DNA of 61,693 nt from Rugosibacter sp. (lineage in GTDB: Bacteria > Pseudomonadota > Gammaproteobacteria > Burkholderiales > Rhodocyclaceae). This document shows, piece after piece, positions 47,385-57,272 of this stretch; position 1 is the stretch's first letter, and each line of letters opens with the position of its first letter. Position numbers and translations under genes: made by a program. The stretch is from NCBI GenBank assembly GCA_004322535.1, contig SCUZ01000092.1, positions 1 to 61,693 of the forward strand. Direction: 5' to 3'. The notes below the pieces were generated by a model that was not told the DNA's origin, made no database searches, and was given only the letters and a program-made list of their open reading frames with translations.

Positions 47385-50321
47385 TTAACCACAGGTACCC
47401 ACAGCGCCGCAGGCGGAGCAGAAGTCGCAGCCGTCTTTGCGGATAACGGTCATGTTGCCGCATTCATTGCATAAAGAACCCTGCATTACTTTGATACCAC
47501 CACTGGTTTCTGGTGCCGCACCCGGGGTTTCAAGAATGCCCATGGCGCGCGTGGGGTAGCCGTTTTCATCCAGTATGCCGAGCATGGCGTAGCGGTGCAT
47601 GATCAAGCGGGCGATGTAGGCTACGGTTGAGGGCCAGTTTTGCTGCTTGCTCGAGCCCGGCACGCGCGCCATGAAGTCACCCAAGGGTTCGGCATAATTC
47701 ATCAGTTTGCGTAATTTCATACCGATCCATGCGGGGTCAAGCACGCGCATGTCAAGCGAGAGCAGGCGGGTCAAGCCGTCGAGCGCACGGGGGTAATGGC
47801 CGGAGAGCCAGACTGAATAGGGCCGCGTGACGCCATCGGGCAGGGTGATTTCTTTCAGGCCCAATACGAACTCTTCGCCAGCGACGGGGTTGCTGATATC
47901 GACGGTCCAGGAGAGTGTGCCATCGGTGCCGGTTCTTGGTTCGTCACGGCTGAACATGCAATCGATGACGGGTGTGGCGCTTTTTCCTGCGCCATTTTCT
48001 ACCGCTGCGTCTTCCAGTGCACCGAGTTTCTCGCAACGATAGCGCACGACTTGCGCTAGCGCCGAGACCACGCCGGGGACGCGTTTTTTCTCGCCATTGG
48101 GTGGAAAGGGCAGATCGAAGGCTTCTACGTCTTGCGTTTTGGCCAGCGCGTCAAGTTTGAGTTTCAGCCAGGCTTTGTCGTTGGCACGCATATCCATGGA
48201 CAAGGTTTTTGCCACCGCGCCAATGCCGCGTGGTTGCTCGGCACCATTGACCCAGACTTCAAAAGGCATGGCGCGGCCCATGTCGTTTTCGACCTGGCCG
48301 ACGAAGAGGGCGAACTCGCCTTGAGGCGCTTCGATCATGTAGGTCCATGCCGTATTGCCATCGCTCATGCGCGGGCGACTGGGCCAGCGTAGCGAGGCTA
48401 GTACGGGTGCGGGCAGGGCGCCGATGGACAGGCGGCGGTTTGCTGAATCGATGGTGACATCCTGCGGCTGCTTTTGTGCATTGCTGGCGGCGGTGGAATC
48501 AACCGAGAGAACGCTGCCTAGAATCGAGTTGGGGCGATACGTGGCGAGGCCCTTGAGCCCGGCTTTCCATGCGCTCATGTAGAGGTCTTCGAATTCCGCG
48601 TAAGGATAGTCGGCAGGCACATTCACGGTTTTGGAAATCGAGGTGTCAACAAAGGGTGCAACAGCCGCCACCATGTCCTTGTGCGCCTGCGCCGAGATGT
48701 CGAGTGCCGTGACAAAGTAGTCGGGCAGTTTGCTGACATCGCCCCCTTGGTGCTTGTACAAGCGCCAGGCGTAATCTTCAACGGCGTACTCTTTTTGCGT
48801 GCCATCGGCCATGCGTTTTTTGCGTGTGTAAGTCCAGGAGAAAGGCGGCTCGATGCCGTTGCTGGCGTTGTCGGCAAAGGCCAGGCTGATTGTCCCGGTA
48901 GGCGCGATGGAGAGCAGGTGCGAATTGCGCAAGCCATGTTTTCTGATCTGCTCTTTGACATTATTCGACAGGCGCGAGGCAAAGTTGCCGCCAGCCAGAT
49001 ACAAGTCGGCGTTGAACAACGGAAAGGCACCGCGTTCTTTGGCGAGTTCGGCCGAATACAGGTAGGAGCGGTCGCGCATATATTCCGAAATCTTCGCGCC
49101 CATATCTCGTGCGGCGGGGGTGTCGTAGCGTAGGCACAGCATGATGAGCGTATCGCCCAAGCCGGTGTAACCCAGGCCCACGCGGCGTTTTGACTGAGCT
49201 TCCTGATGCTGTTGCGGGAGTGGCCAATGCGTGGCTTCGAGCACGTTGTCGAGCATGCGCACAGAAGTGTCAATCACTTTGCCGAACGCGTCGAAGTCAA
49301 AACGAGCCTTGTCCGAGAAGGCATCATGAACGAAGGTGGTAAGGTTGATGGAACCCAGGCAGCAGCAGCCATAAGGCGGCAACGGTTGTTCAGCGCAAGG
49401 GTTGGTGGCTTCGATGGTTTCGCAGTAGTAAAGATTGTTGTCCTTGTTCATGCGGTCAAGGAACAGGATGCCCGGCTCGGCATGATCATAGGTTGAGCGC
49501 ATGATTTGATCCCACAGGTCGCGCGCGCGAACCTTGCGATATACCCATAGGCCGTCTTCACGCGGGTAAGCGCCAGCGGCTTTGATGTCGGCAGTAGGTG
49601 TGGCACGGTGGGCCAGCTCAATTTCGCCATCGGTTTCCACTGCGAGCATGAATGCATCGGTGACGCCCACGGAGATGTTGAAATTGGTCAGATCGCCATG
49701 GTCTTTGGCGTGAATGAATTCTTCGATATCCGGATGGTCACAACGCAGCACACCCATTTGCGCGCCGCGTCGACTGCCTGCAGATTCAACGGTTTCGCAT
49801 GAGCGGTCGAATACCCGCATGTAAGAAATAGGACCGGAAGCGCGCGACTGCGTGCCTTTGACATGTGCACCTATCGGACGAATGGATGAAAAATCGTAAC
49901 CCACGCCACCACCGCGACGCATGGTTTCAGCCGCTTGCAAGAGGGCGGTGTAGATGCCGGGGCGGCCATCGACGGTTTCAGAAATTGAATCACCCACCGG
50001 CTGCACAAAGCAGTTGATCAACGTCGCACAAAGATCGGTGCCGGCGGCCGAATTGATGCGCCCGGCAGGAACGAAACCGTTTTCCTGGGCTTCAAGAAAG
50101 CGCGCCTCCCAATGGGCGCGCTTATCTTCGGTTTCGACGCCAGCAAGTGCGCGTGCAACTCGTGCGCGAACATCATGCACCGTACGCTCGTTACCCTTGG
50201 CATACTTTTCTATCAGGACTTCACCGGATATTTCTTGTGGCAAAGGGAGGCCCATTTGCCCGGTATGTTCAATTACTGCGGATTCGGGTGCAAATTGTTG
50301 ATCTGTTTTGTTGTTTGTCAT
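47385..50321 (-). CDS. nrdJ: Adenosylcobalamin-dependent (class II) ribonucleoside-diphosphate reductase
   Basis: A 978-residue enzyme reducing ribonucleotides to deoxyribonucleotides without oxygen dependence. The catalytic core shows [53 protein letters not shown] (radical-site cysteine and glutamate) and [19 protein letters not shown]. Two related segments of about 150 residues follow, then a zinc-type C-terminus CNECG...CDFCSACG that probably delivers reducing electrons. The start at [10 protein letters not shown] is supported by GGGAG; the frame extends 44 codons upstream without a good start. No nrdAB is in the window. Confidence 0.95.
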   Translation of the reverse strand: MTNNKTDQQFAPESAVIEHTGQMGLPLPQEISGEVLIEKYAKGNERTVHDVRARVARALAGVETEDKRAHWEARFLEAQENGFVPAGRINSAAGTDLCATLINCFVQPVGDSISETVDGRPGIYTALLQAAETMRRGGGVGYDFSSIRPIGAHVKGTQSRASGPISYMRVFDRSCETVESAGSRRGAQMGVLRCDHPDIEEFIHAKDHGDLTNFNISVGVTDAFMLAVETDGEIELAHRATPTADIKAAGAYPREDGLWVYRKVRARDLWDQIMRSTYDHAEPGILFLDRMNKDNNLYYCETIEATNPCAEQPLPPYGCCCLGSINLTTFVHDAFSDKARFDFDAFGKVIDTSVRMLDNVLEATHWPLPQQHQEAQSKRRVGLGYTGLGDTLIMLCLRYDTPAARDMGAKISEYMRDRSYLYSAELAKERGAFPLFNADLYLAGGNFASRLSNNVKEQIRKHGLRNSHLLSIAPTGTISLAFADNASNGIEPPFSWTYTRKKRMADGTQKEYAVEDYAWRLYKHQGGDVSKLPDYFVTALDISAQAHKDMVAAVAPFVDTSISKTVNVPADYPYAEFEDLYMSAWKAGLKGLATYRPNSILGSVLSVDSTAASNAQKQPQDVTIDSANRRLSIGALPAPVLASLRWPSRPRMSDGNTAWTYMIEAPQGEFALFVGQVENDMGRAMPFEVWVNGAEQPRGIGAVAKTLSMDMRANDKAWLKLKLDALAKTQDVEAFDLPFPPNGEKKRVPGVVSALAQVVRYRCEKLGALEDAAVENGAGKSATPVIDCMFSRDEPRTGTDGTLSWTVDISNPVAGEEFVLGLKEITLPDGVTRPYSVWLSGHYPRALDGLTRLLSLDMRVLDPAWIGMKLRKLMNYAEPLGDFMARVPGSSKQQNWPSTVAYIARLIMHRYAMLGILDENGYPTRAMGILETPGAAPETSGGIKVMQGSLCNECGNMTVIRKDGCDFCSACGAVGTCG

Positions 50322-50520
50322 GTTGTCTCCCGATGAAAATGAGGATGTAGCCTGGGCTGGAAAGTGGGGGTAAAAAAGGTACGAAAGTGAAGCAAGTAAA
50401 TCTGTTTTTTTGTGCGCTTTAAGGAGCATACCGCAGCTTTTTTTAAAGAGCAAAGCAATAAATTAAGTTTTATATAAAACAGCGAGTTATATGGTTATCT
50501 TGTACGTGTCAGCATAGGTC

Positions 50521-50536
50521 ACACTGTATATAGTAG
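50521..50536. promoter_or_regulatory. Candidate NrdR box upstream of nrdJ
   Basis: ACACTGTATATAGTAG agrees with the known NrdR operator pattern (acaCwATATaTwGtgt) at about 13 of 16 positions. NrdR boxes usually come in pairs about 31 bp apart; the nearest similar palindrome here is about 55 bp away, so the spacing is not standard. Confidence 0.4.
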
Positions 50537-50737
50537 GCTTTATTTAAAATCGAAAGCTGCGGAAAAACCAAAAAAAGGCCGTGCTTCTCGGTTCTTCTTG
50601 TGCGGTACTTTGGATGGGTTTTTGTATTGTAATTGCTGCGTGATTTTTTCATGATCCACAGTGCCCGCGCGCTACCGTGATCTTTGCAGGACACGATTTC
50701 TGCCAACCAATGATAAATATGTGCTGAATATTGGCTG

Positions 50738-50762
50738 AAAAGTCGGCGCTGGTGAGGCGGCG
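50738..50762 (+). repeat. Dispersed 25-bp repeat, copy 10
   Basis: A 23 of 25 match about 50 bp before the SNF2 helicase start, with the same GAGG variant as the recQ copy. Confidence 0.88.
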
Positions 50763-50810
50763 ATGGACTCTATGTGGTATCTTCCAAGCCCTTTGTAGAC
50801 GTATTACCTC

Positions 50811-53800
50811 ATGTCAAGCACACTCTCGGAAAGCGCTGATTATCTGGCCGAACTGGATAATGAGTATGGTTCTGCCACGGTACAACGTGGTTTGGCATAT
50901 GCGACAGAGGGGCGTGTCTCGCTTCTTTCCGTTGAACAAGATCCTCTGGAAATCCATGTGGAAGCCAGCGTGCAGGGTAGTATTCAGCCACCATATCAGG
51001 TGGATTTATGGCTGTCACTGACGCCAGCCGGCGCTATCCGGGGTGTTGATAACGACTGCTCTTGCCCGGTGGGCATGGACTGCAAACATGCCGTGGCAAC
51101 GCTGTGGGTGTATTACCAGCAGGCGGGATTGGTTCAGCCTCAAGGGGGTTTACTGCTTGGCGCAGAAGCTTTTCCAGAACCGAGCACTGCTGCGCTGGAA
51201 TGGTTGGATGAGCTGGACGACGCCCCACCGGTGGTGGATTTGCCTGCACCGAGCAAAAAAGCCTTGCCACAACGCGTGGTGTATTTATTGCGGCGAGGGC
51301 AGTCGATGCGGTTGGCATTGGGCAAAAGTCGACAGACAAAAACCGGAGGGTGGGGTAAGCCCGTTATTTACCAACCACAACCCTATGATTTAGGCAGCAT
51401 GCGCAGCCATCGCGAATTTATTCTCGATGACGATGTGCCTCCGTTGCGGCTGTTTATCGCGCTACAGGCGGGAACCACATTTCACTATCAAGATGATGTT
51501 GAACTCGCTGGTGAGACAGGTGCGTTGCTGTTACGCCAGGCTTTACGTACTGGCAGGTTGTATCTGGATGGCGCACTGGATCAGTCTGTACAGCAGGGTC
51601 AGTCAAAGCCTCTGGTACTCGGCTGGGAACGTAATCTGGCGGGGTTGCAGCAGGCGCGCGTGCATTTGCCTGAACCCCTGGAAGTTATTTCCACCTGGCC
51701 TTTGTTCTATTTTGATCCTGCAAATTTCCAGATCGGCGAGCTGTATTCGGCTTTGCCTGAATCGTTATTGAAAAAAATACTGACTGCGCCACCGTTGAAT
51801 GAAGCGGATGCGCCTTTAGTGCGCCAGCAGCTGTTGCGCATTGCACAGCAAAAAGGCGTCAGTTTGCCGCTGCCCGATGCGCTTGACAGTATCGCTGCGG
51901 GAAAACCCACGGCATATTTAACCCTGACCGCGAGGCAGTTTCGCAGCTTTGCGGCGAAGGGTGCACTCGAGACGCATGCGATTGCCACCTTGCAATTTCG
52001 GTATCCGGAAGGCGTCAACGTGATGGGGAGTGAGCGACCCGCCCCCATGATGCGGCGACAAAAATCGGAAGGGCAGTGGGAAACACTGTTGCGCGACCTG
52101 GATGCTGAAAGCGAGGTTTGGGCGTCTTTACAAGCATTGGGTTTTGAAAGTTATCGGCAACGTTTGCCGGGATACCAGGCCGCAGAGCTTGATGATTGCC
52201 TCATGCCAGGTCGTAGCGATGCGGAAGGCTGGATGCCCTTTCTCGATACAGGCATGGGTGCACTAGAGCAAGCGGGCATATTCGTCACTTTGGCAGAAGA
52301 TTTTCCCTTTCACTTGACGGCGGCAGATGAGTGGTTTGTAGGCGTCGAGGAAGCCGGCAGTGATTGGTTTAATCTTGATCTGGGCGTGATGGTTGGCGAT
52401 GAGCGGGTGAGCCTTGTGCCACCGCTCTTGCGCTTGTTGCATGAGCAACCCAAGTTTTTAGCCACAGTGCGGGCGCTGGAAGATGACGCTAGCATTCCGA
52501 TAGCGATCGATGCGCGTCGTATTCTGCCCGTGCCGGCAGGGCGACTCAAAGCGTGGTTACTGCCGCTTTTAGAGTTTCTGGATGACGACCGGCCTCGCTT
52601 GGCGCGGCATCATGCCTCCGCCTTGGTGGGGCTGGAAGAGCATGCAACACAGTGGATCGGTAGTGATGAGCTGCGGATGCTGGCCAAAAAGTTGCAGGAT
52701 TTTTCCGGCATGACGCATCAACCGCCTGCGGCCGGCTTTATGACAACCTTGCGGCCCTATCAGCAAGTGGGGCTCAATTGGCTGCAATTTCTGCGCGAAT
52801 ATGGTTTGGCTGGCATCCTCGCCGATGACATGGGCTTGGGCAAGACCGTACAGACGCTGGCCCATTTGCATCTGGAAAAAATTTCTGGCCGCGCTGACAA
52901 GCCTAGCCTGGTAGTGGCAACTACCAGCCTGATGGTCAACTGGAAAAATGAGGCCGCTCAATTTACACCTGAGCTGAAAGTGCTGGTGCTGCATGGCAAG
53001 GATAGGGCCGATCGATTTGATGAAATTGCCACTGCCGATATTATTCTCACCACCTACCCGTTGCTCGTGCGCGACCGCGAGGTACTTTTAGCGCAAGACT
53101 ATCACCTGCTGGTGATGGACGAGGCACAATTCATCAAAAATCCAAAAGCGCAGGCGCATCAGGTGGCGCGTCAATTAAAGGCGCGGCATCGGCTGTCTTT
53201 AACCGGGACGCCTTTGGAAAACCATCTGGGCGAGTTGTGGGCACAGTTCGATTTCCTCATGCCGGGCTTATTGGGTCGTGCACAGCAATTTGCAAAACTT
53301 TATCGCACGCCGATTGAAAAAGCGGGCGACGAAGAAGTCCGGCATCGCTTGGCAGATAGAGTCAGACCTTTTCTGTTGCGCAGAACAAAAGAGCAGGTTT
53401 TGAAAGATCTGCCACCGCGTACAGAAATTGTGCGCTGGGTTGAGCTTGAAGGAAGCCAGCGGGATATTTATGAAAGCCTGCGCGTCGTGTTCGACAAAAA
53501 ACTGCGCCAAGTGCTTGCCCAGCAAGGTGCGGGACGCAGCCAGATCATGATTCTCGATGCATTATTAAAACTGCGTCAAGTCTGCTGTGATCCACGGCTG
53601 GTCAAGCTACCGACGACTGAAGCGTGGATCAAAAAAGGCACAGTACCTTCTGCCAAATTAGACACGCTCATGGATATGCTGGAAGAGTTGCTGGATGAAG
53701 GCCGTAAAGTGCTGCTGTTTTCGCAATTCACGTCGATGCTCGTGTTAATCGAAGAGGCGCTGAAGGCCAAGGATATTGCCTATGTCAAACTCACCGGCCA

Positions 53801-54182
53801 GACGACCGATCGTGAAACACCCATACGCCATTTTCAAGAAGGTCGCGTCCCGTTGTTTCTCATCAGTCTCAAGGCGGGTGGCACAGGCTTGAACCTCACC
53901 GCGGCTGATACGGTGATTCATTATGATCCCTGGTGGAATCCGGCGGTAGAAGAGCAGGCAACTGCTCGCGCCCACCGCATCGGCCAAGATAAGTCGGTAT
54001 TTGTTTACAAGCTATTGACGCAGGGAACGGTGGAAGAAAAAATACTTGCACTGCAAAACCGTAAGCGCGGCATGGCTGATCAGTTAATGCGTAAAAACAC
54101 CGCAGCCGAGGGCGATGAAGAAGGCGGTGGGCACCTGATTACGGCAGATGATCTGGATGTGCTGTTTCAACCTCTGGTGTAG
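50811..54182 (+). CDS. SWIM zinc-finger SNF2-family helicase
   Basis: A 1123-residue DNA-dependent ATPase. Near the N-terminus a SWIM finger is present (CSCPVGMDCKH, residues 83-93). A long middle region of ~550 residues has no familiar motif. The SNF2 motor begins near 640: LADDMGLGKTVQTLAH (Walker A), VMDEAQFIKNPKAQ (DEAQ-type box), SLTGTPLENHLGELW, then the C-lobe with LLFSQFTSML, SLKAGGTGLNLTAADTVIHYDPWWNP and ATARAHRIGQ. The family remodels protein-DNA complexes; RapA and HepA are relatives. Bacterial SWIM-SNF2 proteins have no firmly settled function. Transcribed alone. Confidence 0.9.
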   Translation: MSSTLSESADYLAELDNEYGSATVQRGLAYATEGRVSLLSVEQDPLEIHVEASVQGSIQPPYQVDLWLSLTPAGAIRGVDNDCSCPVGMDCKHAVATLWVYYQQAGLVQPQGGLLLGAEAFPEPSTAALEWLDELDDAPPVVDLPAPSKKALPQRVVYLLRRGQSMRLALGKSRQTKTGGWGKPVIYQPQPYDLGSMRSHREFILDDDVPPLRLFIALQAGTTFHYQDDVELAGETGALLLRQALRTGRLYLDGALDQSVQQGQSKPLVLGWERNLAGLQQARVHLPEPLEVISTWPLFYFDPANFQIGELYSALPESLLKKILTAPPLNEADAPLVRQQLLRIAQQKGVSLPLPDALDSIAAGKPTAYLTLTARQFRSFAAKGALETHAIATLQFRYPEGVNVMGSERPAPMMRRQKSEGQWETLLRDLDAESEVWASLQALGFESYRQRLPGYQAAELDDCLMPGRSDAEGWMPFLDTGMGALEQAGIFVTLAEDFPFHLTAADEWFVGVEEAGSDWFNLDLGVMVGDERVSLVPPLLRLLHEQPKFLATVRALEDDASIPIAIDARRILPVPAGRLKAWLLPLLEFLDDDRPRLARHHASALVGLEEHATQWIGSDELRMLAKKLQDFSGMTHQPPAAGFMTTLRPYQQVGLNWLQFLREYGLAGILADDMGLGKTVQTLAHLHLEKISGRADKPSLVVATTSLMVNWKNEAAQFTPELKVLVLHGKDRADRFDEIATADIILTTYPLLVRDREVLLAQDYHLLVMDEAQFIKNPKAQAHQVARQLKARHRLSLTGTPLENHLGELWAQFDFLMPGLLGRAQQFAKLYRTPIEKAGDEEVRHRLADRVRPFLLRRTKEQVLKDLPPRTEIVRWVELEGSQRDIYESLRVVFDKKLRQVLAQQGAGRSQIMILDALLKLRQVCCDPRLVKLPTTEAWIKKGTVPSAKLDTLMDMLEELLDEGRKVLLFSQFTSMLVLIEEALKAKDIAYVKLTGQTTDRETPIRHFQEGRVPLFLISLKAGGTGLNLTAADTVIHYDPWWNPAVEEQATARAHRIGQDKSVFVYKLLTQGTVEEKILALQNRKRGMADQLMRKNTAAEGDEEGGGHLITADDLDVLFQPLV

Positions 54183-54318
54183 GTGTGGGGGTTCGAACAC
54201 CGTATCTGAAAGCGCATGAAAAAGTGTGATAAACACGAACTAAACTTGATTCTTTTATTGCCATCTCGCATAATAGCGATCTTGCCCTGTGGTCTTTTTA
54301 ACAGGCAAATGTAACGAT

Positions 54319-54395
54319 GGTGGCTGTAGCTCAGTTGGTAGAGTCCCGGATTGTGATTCCGGTTGTCGTGGGTTCGAGTCCCATCAGCCACCCCA
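54319..54395 (+). tRNA. hisR: tRNA-His (anticodon GTG)
   Basis: A 77-nt tRNA including the encoded extra 5' G typical of tRNA-His. The anticodon loop ATTGTGATT gives GTG, the T-arm contains GGTTCGAGTCCC, and the acceptor ends GCCACC with encoded CCA. Frames on the opposite strand are not genes. Confidence 0.97.
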
Positions 54396-54561
54396 CCCCA
54401 TTTATGTTTATGTGAGAGCACTCACTAACATTATTAACCTCTGTACGATATTTTCCGGATTGGGTGAAGCATTTCCGGCATAATTTCAACATAGCCCGGC
54501 GCGAGATGGGTTTGGGGGGCGTTTTATCGAATCTATTGATGCTTTCTGCTATCACTGCGGC

Positions 54562-56967
54562 TTGCCTGTTCCTCCAGAAACAAAAATTTCCATCACCATT
54601 GATGCCGTACCGCGCGTGCTGTGCTGTACCGGGTGTCAGGCGGTGGCGCAGGCGATTGTCAACAATCACTTAACCGAGTATTACCGTCACCGCGATGCGT
54701 TGCCGGAAAGTCCTCGCGAAGCGCTGCCCGTCGCTTTAGATGCACTGGGTTTATTTGATCATCCCAAGGTGCAGAAAAGTTTTGTTCAGGTAGCTGGAGA
54801 GCATGAGCGAGAAGCGGCACTGATACTTGAAGGTATCACCTGTGCCGCCTGTGTCTGGCTTAACGAGGCGCATTTGCGCCGCCAGCCGGGTGTGACTTCG
54901 GTTGATATCAATTACGCCACACGTCGTGCCCGGGTGCGTTGGGATACACGGGTAACGAAGCTCTCCAGATTGCTCGAAGCCATTGCGGCTATTGGTTATC
55001 GGGCCCATCCTTACGATGTAGCACGCTCAGAAAGTCTGGCGCAGAAAGAACGCAAGACAGCGCTTTGGCGGCTGTTCGTCGCTGGTTTTGGCATGATGCA
55101 GGTGATGATGTATGCCATCCCGGTCTATCTTGCGCAAACAGCTAGCGGCAACGACATGGCGCCAGAGATTCAGCAATTGATGCGCTGGGCCAGTCTCATT
55201 CTTACCCTGCCAGTGATCCTTTATTCTGCGGCACCATTTTTTACCAACGCCTGGCGTGATTTGACATTGCGTCGGCTCGGCATGGATGTGCCCGTGGCAC
55301 TTGGGGTGGGAAGTGCGTTTGCTGCGAGCTTGTGGGCAACGCTGTCGGGTAGTGGCGAGGTATATTTTGATTCGGTCACCATGTTTGTCTTTTTCCTGCT
55401 TTCCGGTCGTTATCTTGAAATGATGGCTCGACAGAAAGCTGTACGCAGTGTTGAAACGCTGGCACGCGCCATGCCGGCGCTGGCGACACGGTTTGTGCAC
55501 TGGCCAGAGGCAGCTTGCGAGCGGGTGGCGGCAGCCGAACTCTGTGTGGGTGACGTGATACAGATAGCCCCCGGCGAAAGTATTCCAGCGGATGGCGACG
55601 TGATCGAGGGGGTCAGTACGGCCGACGAGTCATTGCTCACCGGGGAAAGCCAGGCATTACCTAAAGTGGTGGGGGATGAACTTATCGGTGGCAGTGTCAA
55701 TGTGAACAGCCCGCTGGCGATGCGCGTACTGCGCTTGGGCGAAGACACGCGGTTGGCAGCGATTACACGATTGATGGAACGGGCAGCAGCAGAAAAACCG
55801 CAAGTGGTGCATATGGCGGACCGTGTCGCCGGGCGTTTCGTCGTGGCAGTATTGTTGCTGGCAGTGGCGACGGCCTCGGTCTGGTGGCAGCTTGATCCGG
55901 CCAAGGCGTTGTGGGTGTTTGTTGCTGTGCTGGTAGTGAGCTGTCCTTGTGCGCTGTCGCTGGCTACGCCGGTAGCCTTGACGGTAGCCACTGGCGCTTT
56001 GGCTGCACGCGGTGTGCTGGTAACCCGCGGGCATGCTATTGAAACGCTGGCGCAAGCGAATCATTTCATTTTCGACAAAACCGGTACGCTAACGCTGGGC
56101 CAGCTGACACTGGTCGAAACGATCACTTGCCATGGCACGCGAGACGCTGCAATTGCCTTGGCAGCAGGGCTGGAGCAGGGCTCGGAGCATCCTGCCGGTC
56201 GTGCTTTGCGGCAGGCTGCCAGCAATATCACTCTCGCTGGCAACATGCGCGCAGTGACTGGCGCTGGCGTGCTTGGTTTTGTCGATGGCATCGAATGGCG
56301 ACTCGGGCGGCCGGATTTTGTGGCTGGTCTGCATCAAAAACCATTGCCACCAGAGATCAAGGCAAAAGTCGGCGCTGGTGATACGGTGATTGCGCTGGGT
56401 TCTGCCGATGGATGGCAGGCTTTTTTTCGCTTAGGTGATGACGTGCGTCCCGAAGCAGCTGCGGCGATGGTTGCCTTGCGACGCGCCGGTGTAACACTGT
56501 CGATCTTTAGCGGCGATGCCTCTGCCGCCGTGCGGCGCGTCGGTCAAGCCTTGGGCATTGCCGATGCGCGTGGCAGGATGACACCCGAAGACAAGCACGC
56601 AGCAGTGACTGCCTTGCAGGCAACGGGAGCCGTTGTGGCCATGGTGGGTGATGGCGTCAATGATGCACCGGTGCTGGCGAAGGCTCAGGTATCCATTGCC
56701 ATGGGCAGTGGTGCCGATCTGGCGCGAGCGCAGGCAGATATCGTGCTGCTGGGCAATCATTTGGCGGCGCTGGCTCCCGGGGTGGCGCTGGCACGACAAA
56801 CCGTGCGTGTCGTAAGACAAAACCTGGTCTGGGCCTTTACCTACAATCTGGTCGCTATTCCTCTCGCCATGGCAGGCTGGGTAACCCCCTGGATGGCAGG
56901 GATAGGCATGTCGGCCAGCTCCTTGCTGGTAGTGCTCAATGCCTTGCGTCTGCAACGCGGGAGATAA
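54562..56967 (+). CDS. ccoI: CcoI, copper-transporting P-type ATPase for cbb3 oxidase assembly
   Basis: A P1B-type ATPase of about 800 residues that supplies copper to the cbb3 oxidase. Visible parts: a CCTGC metal-binding motif (~21-25), an HMA-like domain with GITCAACVWLN (~92), eight membrane segments including the ion site SCPCALSLATP, the phosphorylation motif FDKTGTLTLGQ and the hinge MVGDGVNDAPVLAKA. The start is doubtful. The TTG used here omits an in-frame stretch reading SIDAFCYHCG, whose CxxC belongs to the family's N-terminal metal domain, yet no ATG, GTG or TTG lies upstream in this frame. An ATT at 54535 or slippage on a run of six G's after an out-of-frame ATG at 54506 could explain it. 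A repeat copy encodes AKVGAGDTV. Confidence 0.9.
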   Translation: MPVPPETKISITIDAVPRVLCCTGCQAVAQAIVNNHLTEYYRHRDALPESPREALPVALDALGLFDHPKVQKSFVQVAGEHEREAALILEGITCAACVWLNEAHLRRQPGVTSVDINYATRRARVRWDTRVTKLSRLLEAIAAIGYRAHPYDVARSESLAQKERKTALWRLFVAGFGMMQVMMYAIPVYLAQTASGNDMAPEIQQLMRWASLILTLPVILYSAAPFFTNAWRDLTLRRLGMDVPVALGVGSAFAASLWATLSGSGEVYFDSVTMFVFFLLSGRYLEMMARQKAVRSVETLARAMPALATRFVHWPEAACERVAAAELCVGDVIQIAPGESIPADGDVIEGVSTADESLLTGESQALPKVVGDELIGGSVNVNSPLAMRVLRLGEDTRLAAITRLMERAAAEKPQVVHMADRVAGRFVVAVLLLAVATASVWWQLDPAKALWVFVAVLVVSCPCALSLATPVALTVATGALAARGVLVTRGHAIETLAQANHFIFDKTGTLTLGQLTLVETITCHGTRDAAIALAAGLEQGSEHPAGRALRQAASNITLAGNMRAVTGAGVLGFVDGIEWRLGRPDFVAGLHQKPLPPEIKAKVGAGDTVIALGSADGWQAFFRLGDDVRPEAAAAMVALRRAGVTLSIFSGDASAAVRRVGQALGIADARGRMTPEDKHAAVTALQATGAVVAMVGDGVNDAPVLAKAQVSIAMGSGADLARAQADIVLLGNHLAALAPGVALARQTVRVVRQNLVWAFTYNLVAIPLAMAGWVTPWMAGIGMSASSLLVVLNALRLQRGR
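56364..56388 (+). repeat. Dispersed 25-bp repeat, copy 11 (inside ccoI)
   Basis: A 24 of 25 match inside the ATP-binding domain of CcoI, translated AKVGAGDTV, in frame and without disturbing the flanking motifs. Confidence 0.88.
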
Positions 56968-56969
56968 GC

Positions 56970-57170
56970 TTGGACATCCTTTACCTGCTGATTCCTCTTT
57001 CTTTATTGCTGGTGTTTGTTATAGCCGCCATTTTCTGGTGGTCGTTGAAAAGCGGTCAGTTTGATGATCTTGACGGTCCAGGTTATCGGTTGTTTATGGA
57101 TGATGATGATGACATCTCAGCCGGCAATCAATACCCAAAAGAGGATTCAAGCAATTCAGAAGGGGTTTGA
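56970..57170 (+). CDS. ccoS: CcoS, cbb3 oxidase assembly protein
   Basis: A 66-residue protein with one N-terminal membrane helix (MDILYLLIPLSLLLVFVIAA), the FWWSLKSGQFDDLDGPGYR segment that defines CcoS, and an acidic tail. It is needed to insert heme or copper into the catalytic subunit. Translation starts at TTG, supported by GGGAG at good spacing, 2 bp after the ccoI stop. Confidence 0.92.
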   Translation: MDILYLLIPLSLLLVFVIAAIFWWSLKSGQFDDLDGPGYRLFMDDDDDISAGNQYPKEDSSNSEGV

Positions 57171-57272
57171 AAGGTATAAGGTTATTCAAAATCATGAAAT
57201 TATTATTCATGGATCTAGATCCAGCCATCATGGCGCATGACTTGTCAAATTTTTAGTGCAATGCAACATTGT

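Larger units (their letters stand above)
50322..50810. other. Divergent spacer between nrdJ and the SNF2 helicase
   Basis: About 490 bp, noticeably A/T-rich, without a supported gene. It contains a perfect 14-bp palindrome GTTTTATATAAAAC (50467-50480), an NrdR-like box and a copy of the dispersed repeat. I looked for a cobalamin riboswitch in front of nrdJ and did not see its conserved core. Confidence 0.55.

Noticed and set aside
50738-50762. GCTGGTGA in the dispersed repeat resembles the E. coli Chi octamer
   Set aside because: The last base differs from Chi, the conserved unit is about 25 bp rather than 8, and Chi is not shared with betaproteobacteria in this form.
50322-50810. Possible cobalamin riboswitch before nrdJ
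   Set aside because: The conserved B12-box-type core was not found on the minus strand.
54181-54202. A T-arm-like GGTTCGAA sequence after the SNF2 helicase gene
   Set aside because: No acceptor, D or anticodon arms surround it; it is only a small hairpin.
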